A stretch of DNA of 64,000 nucleotides, from contig CP043547.1 of the NCBI GenBank assembly GCA_009664345.1, forward strand, positions 4,430,709 to 4,494,708, written 5' to 3'. Source of the DNA: Planctomycetales bacterium 10988 (GTDB lineage: Bacteria; Planctomycetota; Planctomycetia; Pirellulales; Pb10988). A model generated the notes under the pieces. The model saw only the letters and a list, made by a program, of their open reading frames with translations, had not been told where the DNA came from and searched no databases. The translations under genes were made by a program, and so were the position numbers. Within the stretch, counting starts at the first letter, position 1, and every line of letters begins with the position of its first letter. Shown here piece by piece: positions 1 to 7,547 of this stretch.

Positions 1-1294
1 TTCGTACGACCTGCGTTTCTTTCAAAGGCACAGGGGATGACGTCGTTACCGTTTCCTCTGCCTTCTCCATCCTCGGAGGAGCACGCGAGGTCCGCGGCCT
101 TCGCTGTTCTCGCCATCGATGCTGGATACGTTGGCCAACGGTATCGGCAATGCGACCGGTAATTTTCGCTCCGATCCAACGCGTCAATGGTGGTAGAGAG
201 CTACCAACTCCGATACCGGATAATGCCGTCAAAAGGAGAAATCCCCAGGGAATTTCAAAGTTTGTCGTTGACTCTAGCTCAATTTCAAGCGGTTGCGTGT
301 CGCTCCCCTTTTCCTTCTCCGTCAGAGCTGGTGGCTGTGCGGGAAGGGCGGGTTCCAAAGGTTGAGGCTCTGGAGGAGAGGGCATCTGGATAGAGGGAGG
401 CTGCTCAATCGAAGGGGGAAGCTGATGGCGACCCGACCACGGCAGCCAGCGAGGTTGAGATGGCTTCGGCTGGAGAGGATCGCGGGGAGGACAAATTCCT
501 GGGCACTGTTGAACGGGAACCAAGGGTTGAAGCTCTCCTACGAGATTGACCGTTGGCCGATTAACTTGAAAAAGATCCAAAAAGCACTCTTTATGTTGAC
601 TTCCTCTAGAGGATGCTTGCAAAAGACCCGGCGGATTTCCTGCGAATGCGGCATGGATTTCGAGCAAGGACAAGGCTCGACCTGACCGCTGATCAGCGGT
701 TTGCCAGGCAATCAAGCCGATTATTTTTCCCGTGGTCAACTCAAAGAGCGGGGAGCCGCTTCGCCCCTCAGCGGGCGGCGGAAGAAACTCGATCGCTGCT
801 CGCAGATTTCGTGTAATATGCCCGGTGAACGCAGTCGGCCAACCTCCATGGGGACAGCCGATCGAATGGAACCCCTGGCCGGGAAGAAGTTGCGAGTCGG
901 GACTTTCTAAGGGAATAACCGCCGGAGGGAAATCTCGACAAGAAGCATCCGCCAAGTCCAAAATGGCGATGTCTCTTGCTGTGCCGGGTGCATAACTCTT
1001 CCACTCAATCACGGCTGAACGGGCAGGAAGCTGGTGCCCTTCGTACCAAAAAACGACCTTGATTTCACTGCTACCCTCGTCTCCTACCACATGGGCATTC
1101 GTCAGAATTTTGTAAGAAGCTCCCTGCTTTGCAATGACGACTCCCGTTCCTAGATTGATTTCACCGGCAGAATTCGAATGAATACGACAGATCGCATGGT
1201 GAAGTCTTAGCAAGTTGACCGGTTGCCAAATTTCCTCTGCCTTGATTGCGAAAGGAACGATCAATATTAAGAAGAAAGAGAAAGTCGGTCGCAT
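1..1294 (-). CDS. Secreted trypsin-like serine protease, partial (runs off left edge)
   Basis: The frame is open from an ATG at 1294 to the window edge (about 431 codons) with no stop. A signal peptide covers roughly residues 1-19 (charged start, hydrophobic core, ending AIKA). A chymotrypsin-fold triad is visible: His68 in LTNAHVV, Asp108 in RDIAILDL, Ser179 in GRSGSPL. After residue ~220 comes a proline-rich linker and then a hydrophobic segment (PWGFLLLTALSGIGVG), which suggests membrane anchoring with the protease outside the cytoplasm. It is the last visible gene of the minus-strand phage-like operon, with a palindrome copy 19 nt before its start and a weak GGAAA ribosome site. The family assignment is firm. 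Its role in the operon (virion maturation, lysis or host surface processing) is inference. Confidence 0.85.
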   Translation of the reverse strand, partial: MRPTFSFFLILIVPFAIKAEEIWQPVNLLRLHHAICRIHSNSAGEINLGTGVVIAKQGASYKILTNAHVVGDEGSSEIKVVFWYEGHQLPARSAVIEWKSYAPGTARDIAILDLADASCRDFPPAVIPLESPDSQLLPGQGFHSIGCPHGGWPTAFTGHITRNLRAAIEFLPPPAEGRSGSPLFELTTGKIIGLIAWQTADQRSGRALSLLEIHAAFAGNPPGLLQASSRGSQHKECFLDLFQVNRPTVNLVGELQPLVPVQQCPGICPPRDPLQPKPSQPRWLPWSGRHQLPPSIEQPPSIQMPSPPEPQPLEPALPAQPPALTEKEKGSDTQPLEIELESTTNFEIPWGFLLLTALSGIGVGSSLPPLTRWIGAKITGRIADTVGQRIQHRWREQRRPRTSRAPPRMEKAEETVTTSSPVPLKETQVVR

Positions 1295-1313
1295 CGTGGT
1301 TTCCAAAAAAATC

Positions 1314-1352
1314 AAAAAGCACTATTTAACAATAAATCAAAAAGTGGTTTTT
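1314..1352. repeat. Two copies of the AAAAAGYRSTTTTT palindrome
   Basis: Copies lie at 1314-1327 (AAAAAGCACTATTT) and 1339-1352 (AAAAAGTGGTTTTT) in the gap between the YiiX-type gene and the protease gene. The first ends 19 nt before the protease ATG. Confidence 0.7.
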
Positions 1353-1372
1353 GAAGAAGTTTAAAGAATGCC

Positions 1373-2008
1373 TTAAGATAGGCGTTGAGGTGGTTGATAA
1401 ATCCCCAGCCGGACTCCTTCCCGAATAAGTTCAGAAGGGTTGATCACACTGGCATTTACCAAAGGAAAACGGCGAATGTGCTTCAAAGCGGCAGCACAAA
1501 GCTCGGAGCAAAAGAGACGGGTGAGGTCTTCCCGAGATGCCCACCACCGCCGTTTCAGGAATCGAGTCCCAGAGAGTAAGGCTCCAGGGGTGTCATATTC
1601 GAAATGCAGAAACCGGAGTAAAAAGGCGGTCAATCGCTCCGATTCGGAAGGGGCTAGCTCTTCGTGTCGCTGAAGCCTACACACCCAAATGCGACTCAAA
1701 CCTCGCTGCAAAACTCGATAGGGATCATGTGCCTGAACCCCGTGAATTCGCTTCCCCGTCAATAAGCAAGGGAAAGGCGAAAGTGTCGTCGATTCAATCA
1801 ACAGCGGACGGCCTTGATGAAAACAGATGATGCCGACATGCGAAAATCTTGAGAGCGTAATCAATCTTATGAAGCGGCCGACCCAACTATTCCCTGAAAA
1901 GGCAACTAAATCCCCAGGTTGAAAAAGAAGCTTGGGTTCTTCATTCGAAAGCTGACCCAGGGATTTTGCCTCCCGCTTTACTTCCATCATGGAAGTAGTA
2001 CTTTCCAT
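1373..2008 (-). CDS. YiiX/YebB-type permuted papain-fold hydrolase
   Basis: This 211-residue protein has the circularly permuted NlpC/P60 pattern. The segment PGDLVAFSGNSWVGRFIR opens the fold, His57 lies in FSHVGI, a Glu sits in LLIEST, and Cys167 lies in LFCSELC. Members of the family cut amide or ester bonds in peptidoglycan or lipids. There is no signal peptide. The ATG at 2008 has a good ribosome site (AGAGGAG, 7 nt spacing). It is second to last in the phage-like operon, where a cell-wall hydrolase would fit a lysin or tail-associated enzyme. That role is inferred from position only. Confidence 0.75.
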   Translation of the reverse strand: MESTTSMMEVKREAKSLGQLSNEEPKLLFQPGDLVAFSGNSWVGRFIRLITLSRFSHVGIICFHQGRPLLIESTTLSPFPCLLTGKRIHGVQAHDPYRVLQRGLSRIWVCRLQRHEELAPSESERLTAFLLRFLHFEYDTPGALLSGTRFLKRRWWASREDLTRLFCSELCAAALKHIRRFPLVNASVINPSELIREGVRLGIYQPPQRLS

Positions 2009-2027
2009 CGACTGACTCCTCTAATCT

Positions 2028-2041
2028 AAAAAGTAGATTTT
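2028..2041. repeat. AAAAAGYRSTTTTT palindrome copy
   Basis: AAAAAGTAGATTTT, one mismatch in the right arm, ending 19 nt before the start codon at 2008. Confidence 0.6.
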
Positions 2042-2068
2042 AGCTTTAACTGATCTGTTCGAGATGGA

Positions 2069-2518
2069 CTATTCTTCACACTCCATCCAAGCGATGGCAT
2101 CAACGCTGGCCGGTGCTTCACATTTCAAAGCTAACCGCTCATCCCCACCAAGCAGGATTTCTCTCCCGAACGGGGCGGTCCACTCGTAGCTATGTTGAGG
2201 ATGAACCTCGATCTCCTTCAGTAAATCACTATCAGTAGGCTCGCTTGTGGCATTCATCGACGCCGTGCTTTGAATGGTCTCCGAGAGGCTGGATTCAAGT
2301 TTCTTCGGGGTTAAACTGCTCATCGTGCCGGAATTCGTTTGTCTTCGCAGTTGCACTTGCACCGGTTCCGCAGTAGGGTTTATGCCGTTGAAATAGATTC
2401 CCCAAGCGGTGACCTTCACCCTTTGATTCGTCGGAGCAAGAAGTTGCAAGACGGTCTTTGCAGTTGCCGTGGCAAGCGTCACAGGGCCGGTTGTTAGGGA
2501 AAAGCGGAGATTTGCCAT
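2069..2518 (-). CDS. Phage-like structural protein, beta-rich
   Basis: This 149-residue protein has no signal peptide or membrane segment. It resembles in general shape a family common in prophages: an opening like LTTGPVTLATATAKTVLQL, then APTNQRVKVTAWGIYF, a polar middle and an acidic end (WMECEE). The alternating hydrophobic pattern suggests a beta-sandwich, as in minor tail or appendage proteins. It lies between the zinc-ribbon gene and the YiiX-type hydrolase in the operon. A palindrome copy ends 17 nt before its ATG. The phage link rests on recollection of similar proteins and on context, not on a motif, so the exact role is open. Confidence 0.6.
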   Translation of the reverse strand: MANLRFSLTTGPVTLATATAKTVLQLLAPTNQRVKVTAWGIYFNGINPTAEPVQVQLRRQTNSGTMSSLTPKKLESSLSETIQSTASMNATSEPTDSDLLKEIEVHPQHSYEWTAPFGREILLGGDERLALKCEAPASVDAIAWMECEE

Positions 2519-2535
2519 TACAGTCGATCTTTCTT

Positions 2536-2549
2536 AAAAAGCAGTTTTT
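2536..2549. repeat. AAAAAGYRSTTTTT palindrome copy
   Basis: AAAAAGCAGTTTTT, full-length arms, ending 17 nt before the start codon at 2518. Confidence 0.7.
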
Positions 2550-2584
2550 GAAAAATAAAATGTTAAGTTATACGATTGCAACCA

Positions 2585-2938
2585 TCATTCGGGCCAGCGA
2601 TTCAGTGGACATCGAAAGGCACGCCCTTTCGCTTTAATGCTTAGAAAACAGCCGCACTGTTCACAGCGATTCCCTTTCCGAAACTCGCATTGATCGCAGA
2701 TTTCCAGCCGCTGTTGATATTGCTCTTTGCTAACTAACGTCCCTTGATCGGCGACGAAGGCGGCAATCGAAGTGGAAAGATTCCACAACGAGCGAGGGAT
2801 CGAGGCGGTCGCACTTACGTCCTGCCGATGCTTAGCACATTTCGCTCTTAGCCTTCGATGGCTGATCGACAGGGAAAGACTTCGCCCACACCGAACACAA
2901 ATCGCCCGCTTTCCTTGCTGTTGAAATTGACAATCCAC
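2585..2938 (-). CDS. Small zinc-ribbon protein of the phage-like operon
   Basis: This is a cysteine-rich protein of about 117 residues. It has an N-terminal CVRCG pair followed by KCAKH, and a C-terminal cluster CDQC-x6-CEQCGC ending RCPLNRWPE, so two zinc sites are likely. Similar small C-x2-C proteins occur at the tail end of many planctomycete prophage clusters, from memory. The longest frame starts at 2992 and would overlap the previous gene by 46 nt. A GTG at 2938, six bases after AGGA and just past that gene's stop, is preferred here. Function is unknown; metal binding is the only firm inference. Confidence 0.6.
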   Translation of the reverse strand: MDCQFQQQGKRAICVRCGRSLSLSISHRRLRAKCAKHRQDVSATASIPRSLWNLSTSIAAFVADQGTLVSKEQYQQRLEICDQCEFRKGNRCEQCGCFLSIKAKGRAFRCPLNRWPE

Positions 2939-2946
2939 CTCGATTC

Positions 2947-3525
2947 CTAACCCCCGGCTACGAAAATGGTGTCCGGGCCATTGCCTTGGCAAAAGCAGTC
3001 AAGCCCCAACAAAACTGCTGACCGAGGAAGTGACAAACCACTTGAAAGGGAGCAACCAACCGCGCTCAAAGGGGTTTCCCAGCGCCAATTTGAGATACAA
3101 CTATCCTCGACATCATTCGTGGCATCGAGACTCAGAAAGGTAAGTTCGAGCGAGACTTCAAGCTGATCAGTGGACCTCAACTCAGCGGTCACTCTGATCA
3201 GGAACTCCTGTTCGCACTGAATGGGATCGCCGCTTTCCGCATCCTTGCAGCTTGTGCAGACAGGTCGGCAGAAGACCCCGTCGTAGACCCAAAACCCGCA
3301 AGTTTCCGGTACAAAACTGTAGTCGAGGACATAAGTCGTTGAGAGTTCTTCGCAAGGGCAGGCGGTCGCAGCCAAGCAATACGGCGGGATACTGCCATCG
3401 GAAAAGCCGCTCCCGATCTGCACAAGCAGCGTCGCCGGAAGGGTTGGACAAATCAGCGGGCAGGGCGAGGCAATCTCCTCTGACTGACAACATCCACAAC
3501 TGGTTCGCGTACTGATCAAGCTCAC
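2947..3525 (-). CDS. Cysteine-rich hypothetical protein, possible tail/appendage component
   Basis: The 192 residues hold about twenty cysteines, including CGCC near residue 10, CPC, CGF and CTSC in the middle and CFC near the end. There is no signal peptide. Such density suggests disulfides or metal binding, which is unusual for a protein made in the cytoplasm for a phage particle. The GTG at 3525 has an excellent ribosome site (AGGAGG). It overlaps the upstream gene by 4 nt, so the two are translationally coupled. No known family was recognised. Confidence 0.6.
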   Translation of the reverse strand: MSLISTRTSCGCCQSEEIASPCPLICPTLPATLLVQIGSGFSDGSIPPYCLAATACPCEELSTTYVLDYSFVPETCGFWVYDGVFCRPVCTSCKDAESGDPIQCEQEFLIRVTAELRSTDQLEVSLELTFLSLDATNDVEDSCISNWRWETPLSAVGCSLSSGLSLPRSAVLLGLDCFCQGNGPDTIFVAGG

Positions 3526-4169
3526 AGCTGTCCTCCTGAAAAGCTACCATACACAACTCCAAAAGTACTTTTAGTGTTTTGAAGGACATGCGGTGCCTGA
3601 CCGATCGGGGACTTGGCTGTTCCAGCCTTTTGCGGACCAAAACTCAAACCGTTCGAACTTGCAACGTCTCCACATTCGCAATCCCCTTCAGTCGTCGAAC
3701 CTTCGACATAGAACTCTTGAAAGCAGCTCACCAGTTCGTTGGCATCACAACAGACTTGGACAAGCGGATAAATCGGCGCTCGCTCGCTGGCGACAATATG
3801 CCATTCATCACTCTGCTGATGGTAGTCGACGAGGACGCGACGGCCTGCTTCCACGGCATGCCTCAACGCCCAGTCCGTAATTTCAATCTCCTCCTCGGTC
3901 TCTTCCCAACGGTTTTCTTCCTGATTTTTCCGCAAAAGGACGGCGTTTGCGGTCCCTCCGAGGATCAACGTCTCCAAGAGTTTTGCCCGTTCGGTCGGGC
4001 GAGGGACCTCGATTCCCAACCGCAGATGCGGGGAGTCCGACATAAGATCGAGTTCAAGCGGGGCATCGGCGGAAAGCTTCAGCAGCTGTTCGATCAATCG
4101 CACCAGCTGGTTCCATTGCTCTCGCAAGACGGGATCGGGGGCGGATTGCAACCGTCGAAGTCGTGACAT
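3522..4169 (-). CDS. Hypothetical protein of the phage-like operon
   Basis: This 215-residue soluble protein begins with a helical stretch (LREQWNQLVRLIEQLLKL) and continues with an acidic middle containing EETEEEIEITDW. A Cys pair (VCCDAN) and CECGD appear near residue 140-165. The last 40 residues are Ser/Gly/Lys rich and low complexity. A palindrome copy (AAAAGTACTTTT, 3561-3572) is part of the coding sequence and gives KSTF. It sits between a probable tail protein gene and the Cys-rich gene with a 4-nt overlap. No family was recognised; a virion or assembly role is inferred from context. Confidence 0.55.
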   Translation of the reverse strand: MSRLRRLQSAPDPVLREQWNQLVRLIEQLLKLSADAPLELDLMSDSPHLRLGIEVPRPTERAKLLETLILGGTANAVLLRKNQEENRWEETEEEIEITDWALRHAVEAGRRVLVDYHQQSDEWHIVASERAPIYPLVQVCCDANELVSCFQEFYVEGSTTEGDCECGDVASSNGLSFGPQKAGTAKSPIGQAPHVLQNTKSTFGVVYGSFSGGQL

Positions 4170-4188
4170 GGAAGACGATTCCTTCTGA

Positions 4189-4998
4189 TTAAGACGACGC
4201 TTCGGGAAGCAGCGTTGTGAAGTCCGCCGTCGGGTAGAGCTTATGGTCGCCGACCTGCGTCTTCACCAGCTCAAAGGCTCCCGTTTCCGAGCGAAAGACA
4301 TTGTTGTGACCAAGCGGTTCGTAGCGAAAATGTAACTCGATTTGCCATGCTTCGCTTCCATTCCCCGCGTGATCCCGAGTGGCGTCCGCCCCTAAAAAGA
4401 GGAGCGTCTCGGCGGCGGCGTCGGAGAAGTTATTTGCATTCACCTTGCCAATCATCGAGAAAAGCAGAGCTTTCGGCAGCTCGGGAACCTTATGGCGAGT
4501 CAGCCGATAATCGGCCTGAGGCAGCAGCTTGCCTGGCAACCGATCGCTGCTACTGAGTGGCCTCCCATCGCTCCAGTGAAATCCCTCACGTGGCAGAGCC
4601 ACAGATCGCCCGCCGATCGAGAGCGACTCGCTCACATAAGGGCCAAGCTCCGGATTCGATGGCGACTCGGTATCAGGATCATAGGTGAGCGTCTCATAAT
4701 TCGCGGTCACTTTCGCTCCGCCCAGGTAGGAAGGGCCGCCGCTGATATCTTGCTCGACCTGACCCAATCCTTCTATCCGGGCATTCGTGCAATAAAGAGG
4801 GCTGCCATCGGCGAACGGGGCAGGTGAAGATCGTGTAATCACCTCTTCCTCGGTGAAAGTAACCCCCAGCAGCGATTCAACAAACGCCGAGGCTTCCCCA
4901 TAGTCGAAGACATGAAAGAGCCGTGTTCCACGCATCCCGCGAGGGCTGACTTGCACCAAACCTGAACCGTTCAACTCGGCAAATTGAATCTCACTCAC
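4189..4998 (-). CDS. Probable phage tail protein (beta-rich, 269 aa)
   Basis: The protein is soluble, rich in Gly, Ser and Thr, and has no signal peptide. It opens SEIQFAELNGSGLVQ and ends with a region (IELHFRYEPLGHNNVF) of alternating hydrophobics, typical of distal tail or baseplate beta-structures. The GTG at 4998 is preceded by AAGGTGA, and a palindrome copy lies 24 nt upstream. It follows the two small tail genes in the transcription order, where distal-tail proteins sit in siphovirus maps. The assignment is by composition and gene order only. Confidence 0.5.
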   Translation of the reverse strand: MSEIQFAELNGSGLVQVSPRGMRGTRLFHVFDYGEASAFVESLLGVTFTEEEVITRSSPAPFADGSPLYCTNARIEGLGQVEQDISGGPSYLGGAKVTANYETLTYDPDTESPSNPELGPYVSESLSIGGRSVALPREGFHWSDGRPLSSSDRLPGKLLPQADYRLTRHKVPELPKALLFSMIGKVNANNFSDAAAETLLFLGADATRDHAGNGSEAWQIELHFRYEPLGHNNVFRSETGAFELVKTQVGDHKLYPTADFTTLLPEASS

Positions 4999-5022
4999 GA
5001 TTCACCTTACTTATCATAATTC

Positions 5023-5036
5023 AAAAAGTACTTATT
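5023..5036. repeat. AAAAAGYRSTTTTT palindrome copy
   Basis: AAAAAGTACTTATT. It overlaps the stop codon of the gene ending at 5032 and ends 24 nt before the start at 4998. Confidence 0.65.
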
Positions 5037-5367
5037 GTGTCCATTGAAATGCTGTCGAACCTGACTCCGCCGCACGCTCCGCCAAATCCACGAGTCTTTG
5101 ATTAGAAGCGGCAATTTGTTGCAACGATTGCCTGGTTTCCACGGTATTTCGGTCAGAATTCTCTGGGGAGGAACCCGCACTTGCCGGAAGCCTTTCCAAT
5201 ACCGCATCGCTGGTGGAGGTGGCAATTGTTTGAAGTCGATCGGTCAAGGATTGAAGGCTAGTCGCAAGGACTGCCTGCTCCGCCTCGGCGGTGGAGCTTG
5301 CGGAAGCAGACCGGAGGACCGATTCAAAGAGTTCCAAAAACTCCGTGGAAGAGAGAGGTTCAGGCAT
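5032..5367 (-). CDS. Short helical protein, possibly a reduced tape-measure or chaperone
   Basis: The 111 residues are almost wholly helical and rich in Ala, Ser, Glu and Gln, with a heptad-like stretch (ETRQSLQQIAASNQRLVDLAE) near the C-terminus. In siphovirus maps the tape-measure gene occupies this place, between the tube/chaperone genes and the distal tail genes, but real tape measures are usually many hundreds of residues long. The ATG at 5367 has GGAGGT 5 nt upstream, and the gene overlaps the previous one by 8 nt. It could instead be a tail assembly protein. Confidence 0.5.
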   Translation of the reverse strand: MPEPLSSTEFLELFESVLRSASASSTAEAEQAVLATSLQSLTDRLQTIATSTSDAVLERLPASAGSSPENSDRNTVETRQSLQQIAASNQRLVDLAERAAESGSTAFQWTQ

Positions 5368-5746
5368 GAGACACCTCCTCTGCCGATCGCGGCTGATAGT
5401 GCTTCAATAACATCGAATAGTCCCCGGATTGCCACTGAGAAGGCGTTTTTTCAGGGAAACAAGCATGATAGATGGACTCGGCATACGACAGAGAAAGACG
5501 TGGATGACAGCGAAGAAGCAGTAGCCACAACAGGTAGGAGCCTCCCTCATCCGAACAAATCCAACCCTGAAACCAGGCCTTGAAGGAGCTGGCCGTTTGC
5601 AATGGACGTGCCGCATAAGCCTTGTTCCAACAAGCCGCTGCATGGCGATGAAGCTGATCGATTGCAGAATGATCGAGCGGCAGCAGTTGATAAAGGCTTC
5701 CCTCGACTCGAAGCAGATAGCGGCCGCTAGGGGTACGATGAACCAT
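5360..5746 (-). CDS. Possible tail assembly protein
   Basis: This 128-residue protein follows the tail-tube gene by 6 nt and overlaps the next gene by 8 nt. It has an aromatic-rich middle (FKAWFQGWICSDEGGSYLLWLLLLRCHP) and a helical C-terminus. Position right after the tube gene is where tail assembly chaperones are encoded in siphoviruses. No slippery heptamer for a classic -1 frameshift into the next frame was seen, so the two overlapping genes probably give separate products. The start at 5746 has GGAG about 9 nt upstream. Confidence 0.5.
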   Translation of the reverse strand: MVHRTPSGRYLLRVEGSLYQLLPLDHSAIDQLHRHAAACWNKAYAARPLQTASSFKAWFQGWICSDEGGSYLLWLLLLRCHPRLSLSYAESIYHACFPEKTPSQWQSGDYSMLLKHYQPRSAEEVSHA

Positions 5747-5752
5747 GGTTCT

Positions 5753-6148
5753 CTACTCCGAAGAGGTGGATGGGCGATTGTAATTTCCGGAAAAGCTCCC
5801 CGAGCAACGATAAGAAACCTGCCCGCGAACCGAGGAATCATATTGCATCGATTCGATAAAAAGATTGCCGGCGAAGGTCTTGCCGGTCGCGCCGCAATGA
5901 AGGGCCACCGCGACGAGCTTCCCTTCGACCAACTCCGGGGGAGATGCGTTCGGAAGGGCCTCGTCATCCCACAAGGCATCGAACGTCACCTCCCCCCGTA
6001 GCACACCGGCAATGTATTCGGCGAAGCCCCCGGAGCTGGTATTCGTGACTTCCACTTTGTCGGCACGAAATATTCCCGACCACTGAAGGACCGCCAAATC
6101 TTGTCCCCCGGCGGTAACTTTTCCATGTTTTCCACTATGAAAACTCAT
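5753..6148 (-). CDS. Probable major tail tube protein
   Basis: The 131 residues match the size and texture of siphovirus tube proteins. The opening (HSGKHGKVTAGGQDLAVLQW) resembles the N-terminus of these proteins, where a short hairpin precedes a description of the fold's first strands. Later come a VTFDALWDDEALP loop and a Gly/Ser-rich end. There is no signal peptide. It lies downstream of the tail-terminator-like gene and upstream of two small overlapping genes, the normal place in a siphovirus map. Recognition is by pattern and gene order; a profile search would settle it. Confidence 0.65.
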   Translation of the reverse strand: MSFHSGKHGKVTAGGQDLAVLQWSGIFRADKVEVTNTSSGGFAEYIAGVLRGEVTFDALWDDEALPNASPPELVEGKLVAVALHCGATGKTFAGNLFIESMQYDSSVRGQVSYRCSGSFSGNYNRPSTSSE

Positions 6149-6175
6149 TCTTGATGATACTTTCTCAGCTAAACC

Positions 6176-6189
6176 AAAAAGTGTTTTTT
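6176..6189. repeat. AAAAAGYRSTTTTT palindrome copy
   Basis: AAAAAGTGTTTTTT, ending 27 nt before the start codon at 6148. Confidence 0.55.
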
Positions 6190-6219
6190 ATATATAAGTC
6201 TCTACCGCTTCACCCAATC

Positions 6220-6627
6220 TCAATCGCTGCTCGTTTGAAAGAGACAACGCTGTTGCGTCGAAACAAGCCAGCGATCTTCAAGCTGAGATTGAGAATGTTC
6301 GACGCGATCACCGCGAAGGATCGTCGTGCCCAAGACACTGGGAAAAGGATCGAAGGCATCCTCGATCAGTTCGATTACGATGAGCCCTTCAGACAAATCA
6401 TCAATATGAACCGTCCAAAGAAAGGTCATTTCCATCAAATAGGTGGCCTGAGTAGTCGGCTGATCCCAAGACTGTTCCTGAATCTCAAGTGTTGCAAAAG
6501 GAAGTCCCGCCGCCGGAGGTGGGTTCCCGGTGTAGACTCGATCCACCGAAAGCACCTCCTCTAAAGCAACGGTTGCTTGCCAATGAGTTCGAATGGCCCC
6601 GAGAAAAGATGCGAGAAATGGTGGCAT
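6220..6627 (-). CDS. Probable tail terminator/completion protein
   Basis: About 135 residues in a single alpha/beta domain. It opens with MPPFLASFLGAIRTHWQ, then LPFATLEIQEQ and MEMTFLWTVHI, and ends in a basic-polar strand region. This order (helix, then strands carrying short-lived value-and-sign comparisons) resembles DUF3168-type tail terminators. A TTG at 6642 would add five residues; the ATG at 6627 is preferred because it needs no rare start. It lies between the head-closure-like gene and the tube gene, as expected for this role. Confidence 0.55.
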   Translation of the reverse strand: MPPFLASFLGAIRTHWQATVALEEVLSVDRVYTGNPPPAAGLPFATLEIQEQSWDQPTTQATYLMEMTFLWTVHIDDLSEGLIVIELIEDAFDPFPSVLGTTILRGDRVEHSQSQLEDRWLVSTQQRCLFQTSSD

Positions 6628-6663
6628 TGAAGTAACTTTCAAAGAAACAAAGAATCAAAGTTC

Positions 6664-6677
6664 AAAAAGCACTTTTT
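6664..6677. repeat. AAAAAGYRSTTTTT palindrome copy
   Basis: AAAAAGCACTTTTT with full arms, embedded in a longer imperfect palindrome TTCAAAAAGCACTTTTTGGA (6661-6680). Confidence 0.75.
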
Positions 6678-6684
6678 GGAATGA

Positions 6685-7338
6685 TCAAGATTCTTCCTGA
6701 TTCGAATAGGTATCAAACTTCGAAACATAGAGCTTTTGAAGGTGTTCAAGCTCCTCGGTCCATTCCACTTGCCGAATGGAAAATAGCTGGTCTTCGTACA
6801 TGATTCGATGTTGGCTTGTCACCGGCAATGCTCGATGAAGGGTAATTTCGAAAGGCTGCTTCCACATTTCAACATCTTCCAAAAGGTACTTTTCTGATTG
6901 AAGCGGCTGCACTCGAGCAGCGACCTGTGTCCACCGATCTTCCCAAGTCGCCACTCGAACCCCTAAATCATCTTGCTGCCAAGTCGCCTCCTGAATCACG
7001 ATGGACTGCTTCAGGTTCTCGGCAAGGGAAAGATTCCGGCACCAACAGCGATAACGAGTCCCTTGGCTCACTAAATCGACAGCTAAGATAGTCCATTCAG
7101 TCTCCTGCGAATCGATGAGCCGATCGCCTGGGCCAGGCGAAAAATGGGTAGATACTCGGGGCAACTCCCACTGTGTATCCCCTTGACGCACCGCTCCCAT
7201 CGAACGGCTTCCCTCCTTGAGGCGAATCTCCCGACGAAGACAGTCAGGGATATGATCGCGTTGCAACGATCCCGCCTGGGAAAAGACCAGGCATTCTCTG
7301 TTGTCGAAGACTCGGTGATCTTGAGAAATATCCATCAT
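6685..7338 (-). CDS. Probable head-closure/head-tail joining protein
   Basis: This 217-residue protein has a beta-rich C-terminal part. The stretch from PFEITLHRALPVT through HRIMYEDQLFSIRQVEW to LYVSK follows the pattern of phage head-tail joining proteins (PF05521-like: strand, 'RI.Y....Y.I..V', strand). The N-terminal half contains GDRLIDSQETEWTILAVD, another strand pair. It overlaps the small upstream gene by 4 nt (ATGA) and lies between capsid and tail genes. The family call is moderate because it rests on one motif and gene order. Confidence 0.6.
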   Translation of the reverse strand: MMDISQDHRVFDNRECLVFSQAGSLQRDHIPDCLRREIRLKEGSRSMGAVRQGDTQWELPRVSTHFSPGPGDRLIDSQETEWTILAVDLVSQGTRYRCWCRNLSLAENLKQSIVIQEATWQQDDLGVRVATWEDRWTQVAARVQPLQSEKYLLEDVEMWKQPFEITLHRALPVTSQHRIMYEDQLFSIRQVEWTEELEHLQKLYVSKFDTYSNQEES

Positions 7339-7547
7339 GGCAAAATTTGGGTGACCTCTTCACAAGGCTCGAAGGTGGCAAGTTGCCGCTGGCACCAATC
7401 GACGGTTTGTTCAAGCTGTTGAAGATACTGCGACCATTGCACGGACCGACCGTCGATGCTGTAAGTCGGTTTCGGCTGAGTGTGCAACTCACGAATCAAG
7501 GCTAACGCTTGTGAACGGATGGCAATTATTTGTTCATAATCGGACAT
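7335..7547 (-). CDS. Small helical protein of the phage-like operon
   Basis: The 70 residues form two predicted helices around PKPTYSIDGRSVQWSQYL. Small proteins of this pattern (an opening like DYEQIIAIRSQAL, then an IDG-x-V-x-W motif) recur beside head-closure genes in other prophages, from memory, but their job is not known to me. It overlaps the head-closure gene by 4 nt, and a palindrome copy ends 20 nt before its ATG. Confidence 0.65.
   Translation of the reverse strand: MSDYEQIIAIRSQALALIRELHTQPKPTYSIDGRSVQWSQYLQQLEQTVDWCQRQLATFEPCEEVTQILP

Noticed and set aside
3579-4166. Plus-strand frame of 195 codons opposite the phage-like hypothetical gene
   Set aside because: The minus-strand gene fits the coupled operon with 4-nt overlap. 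The plus frame has no ribosome site or partner.
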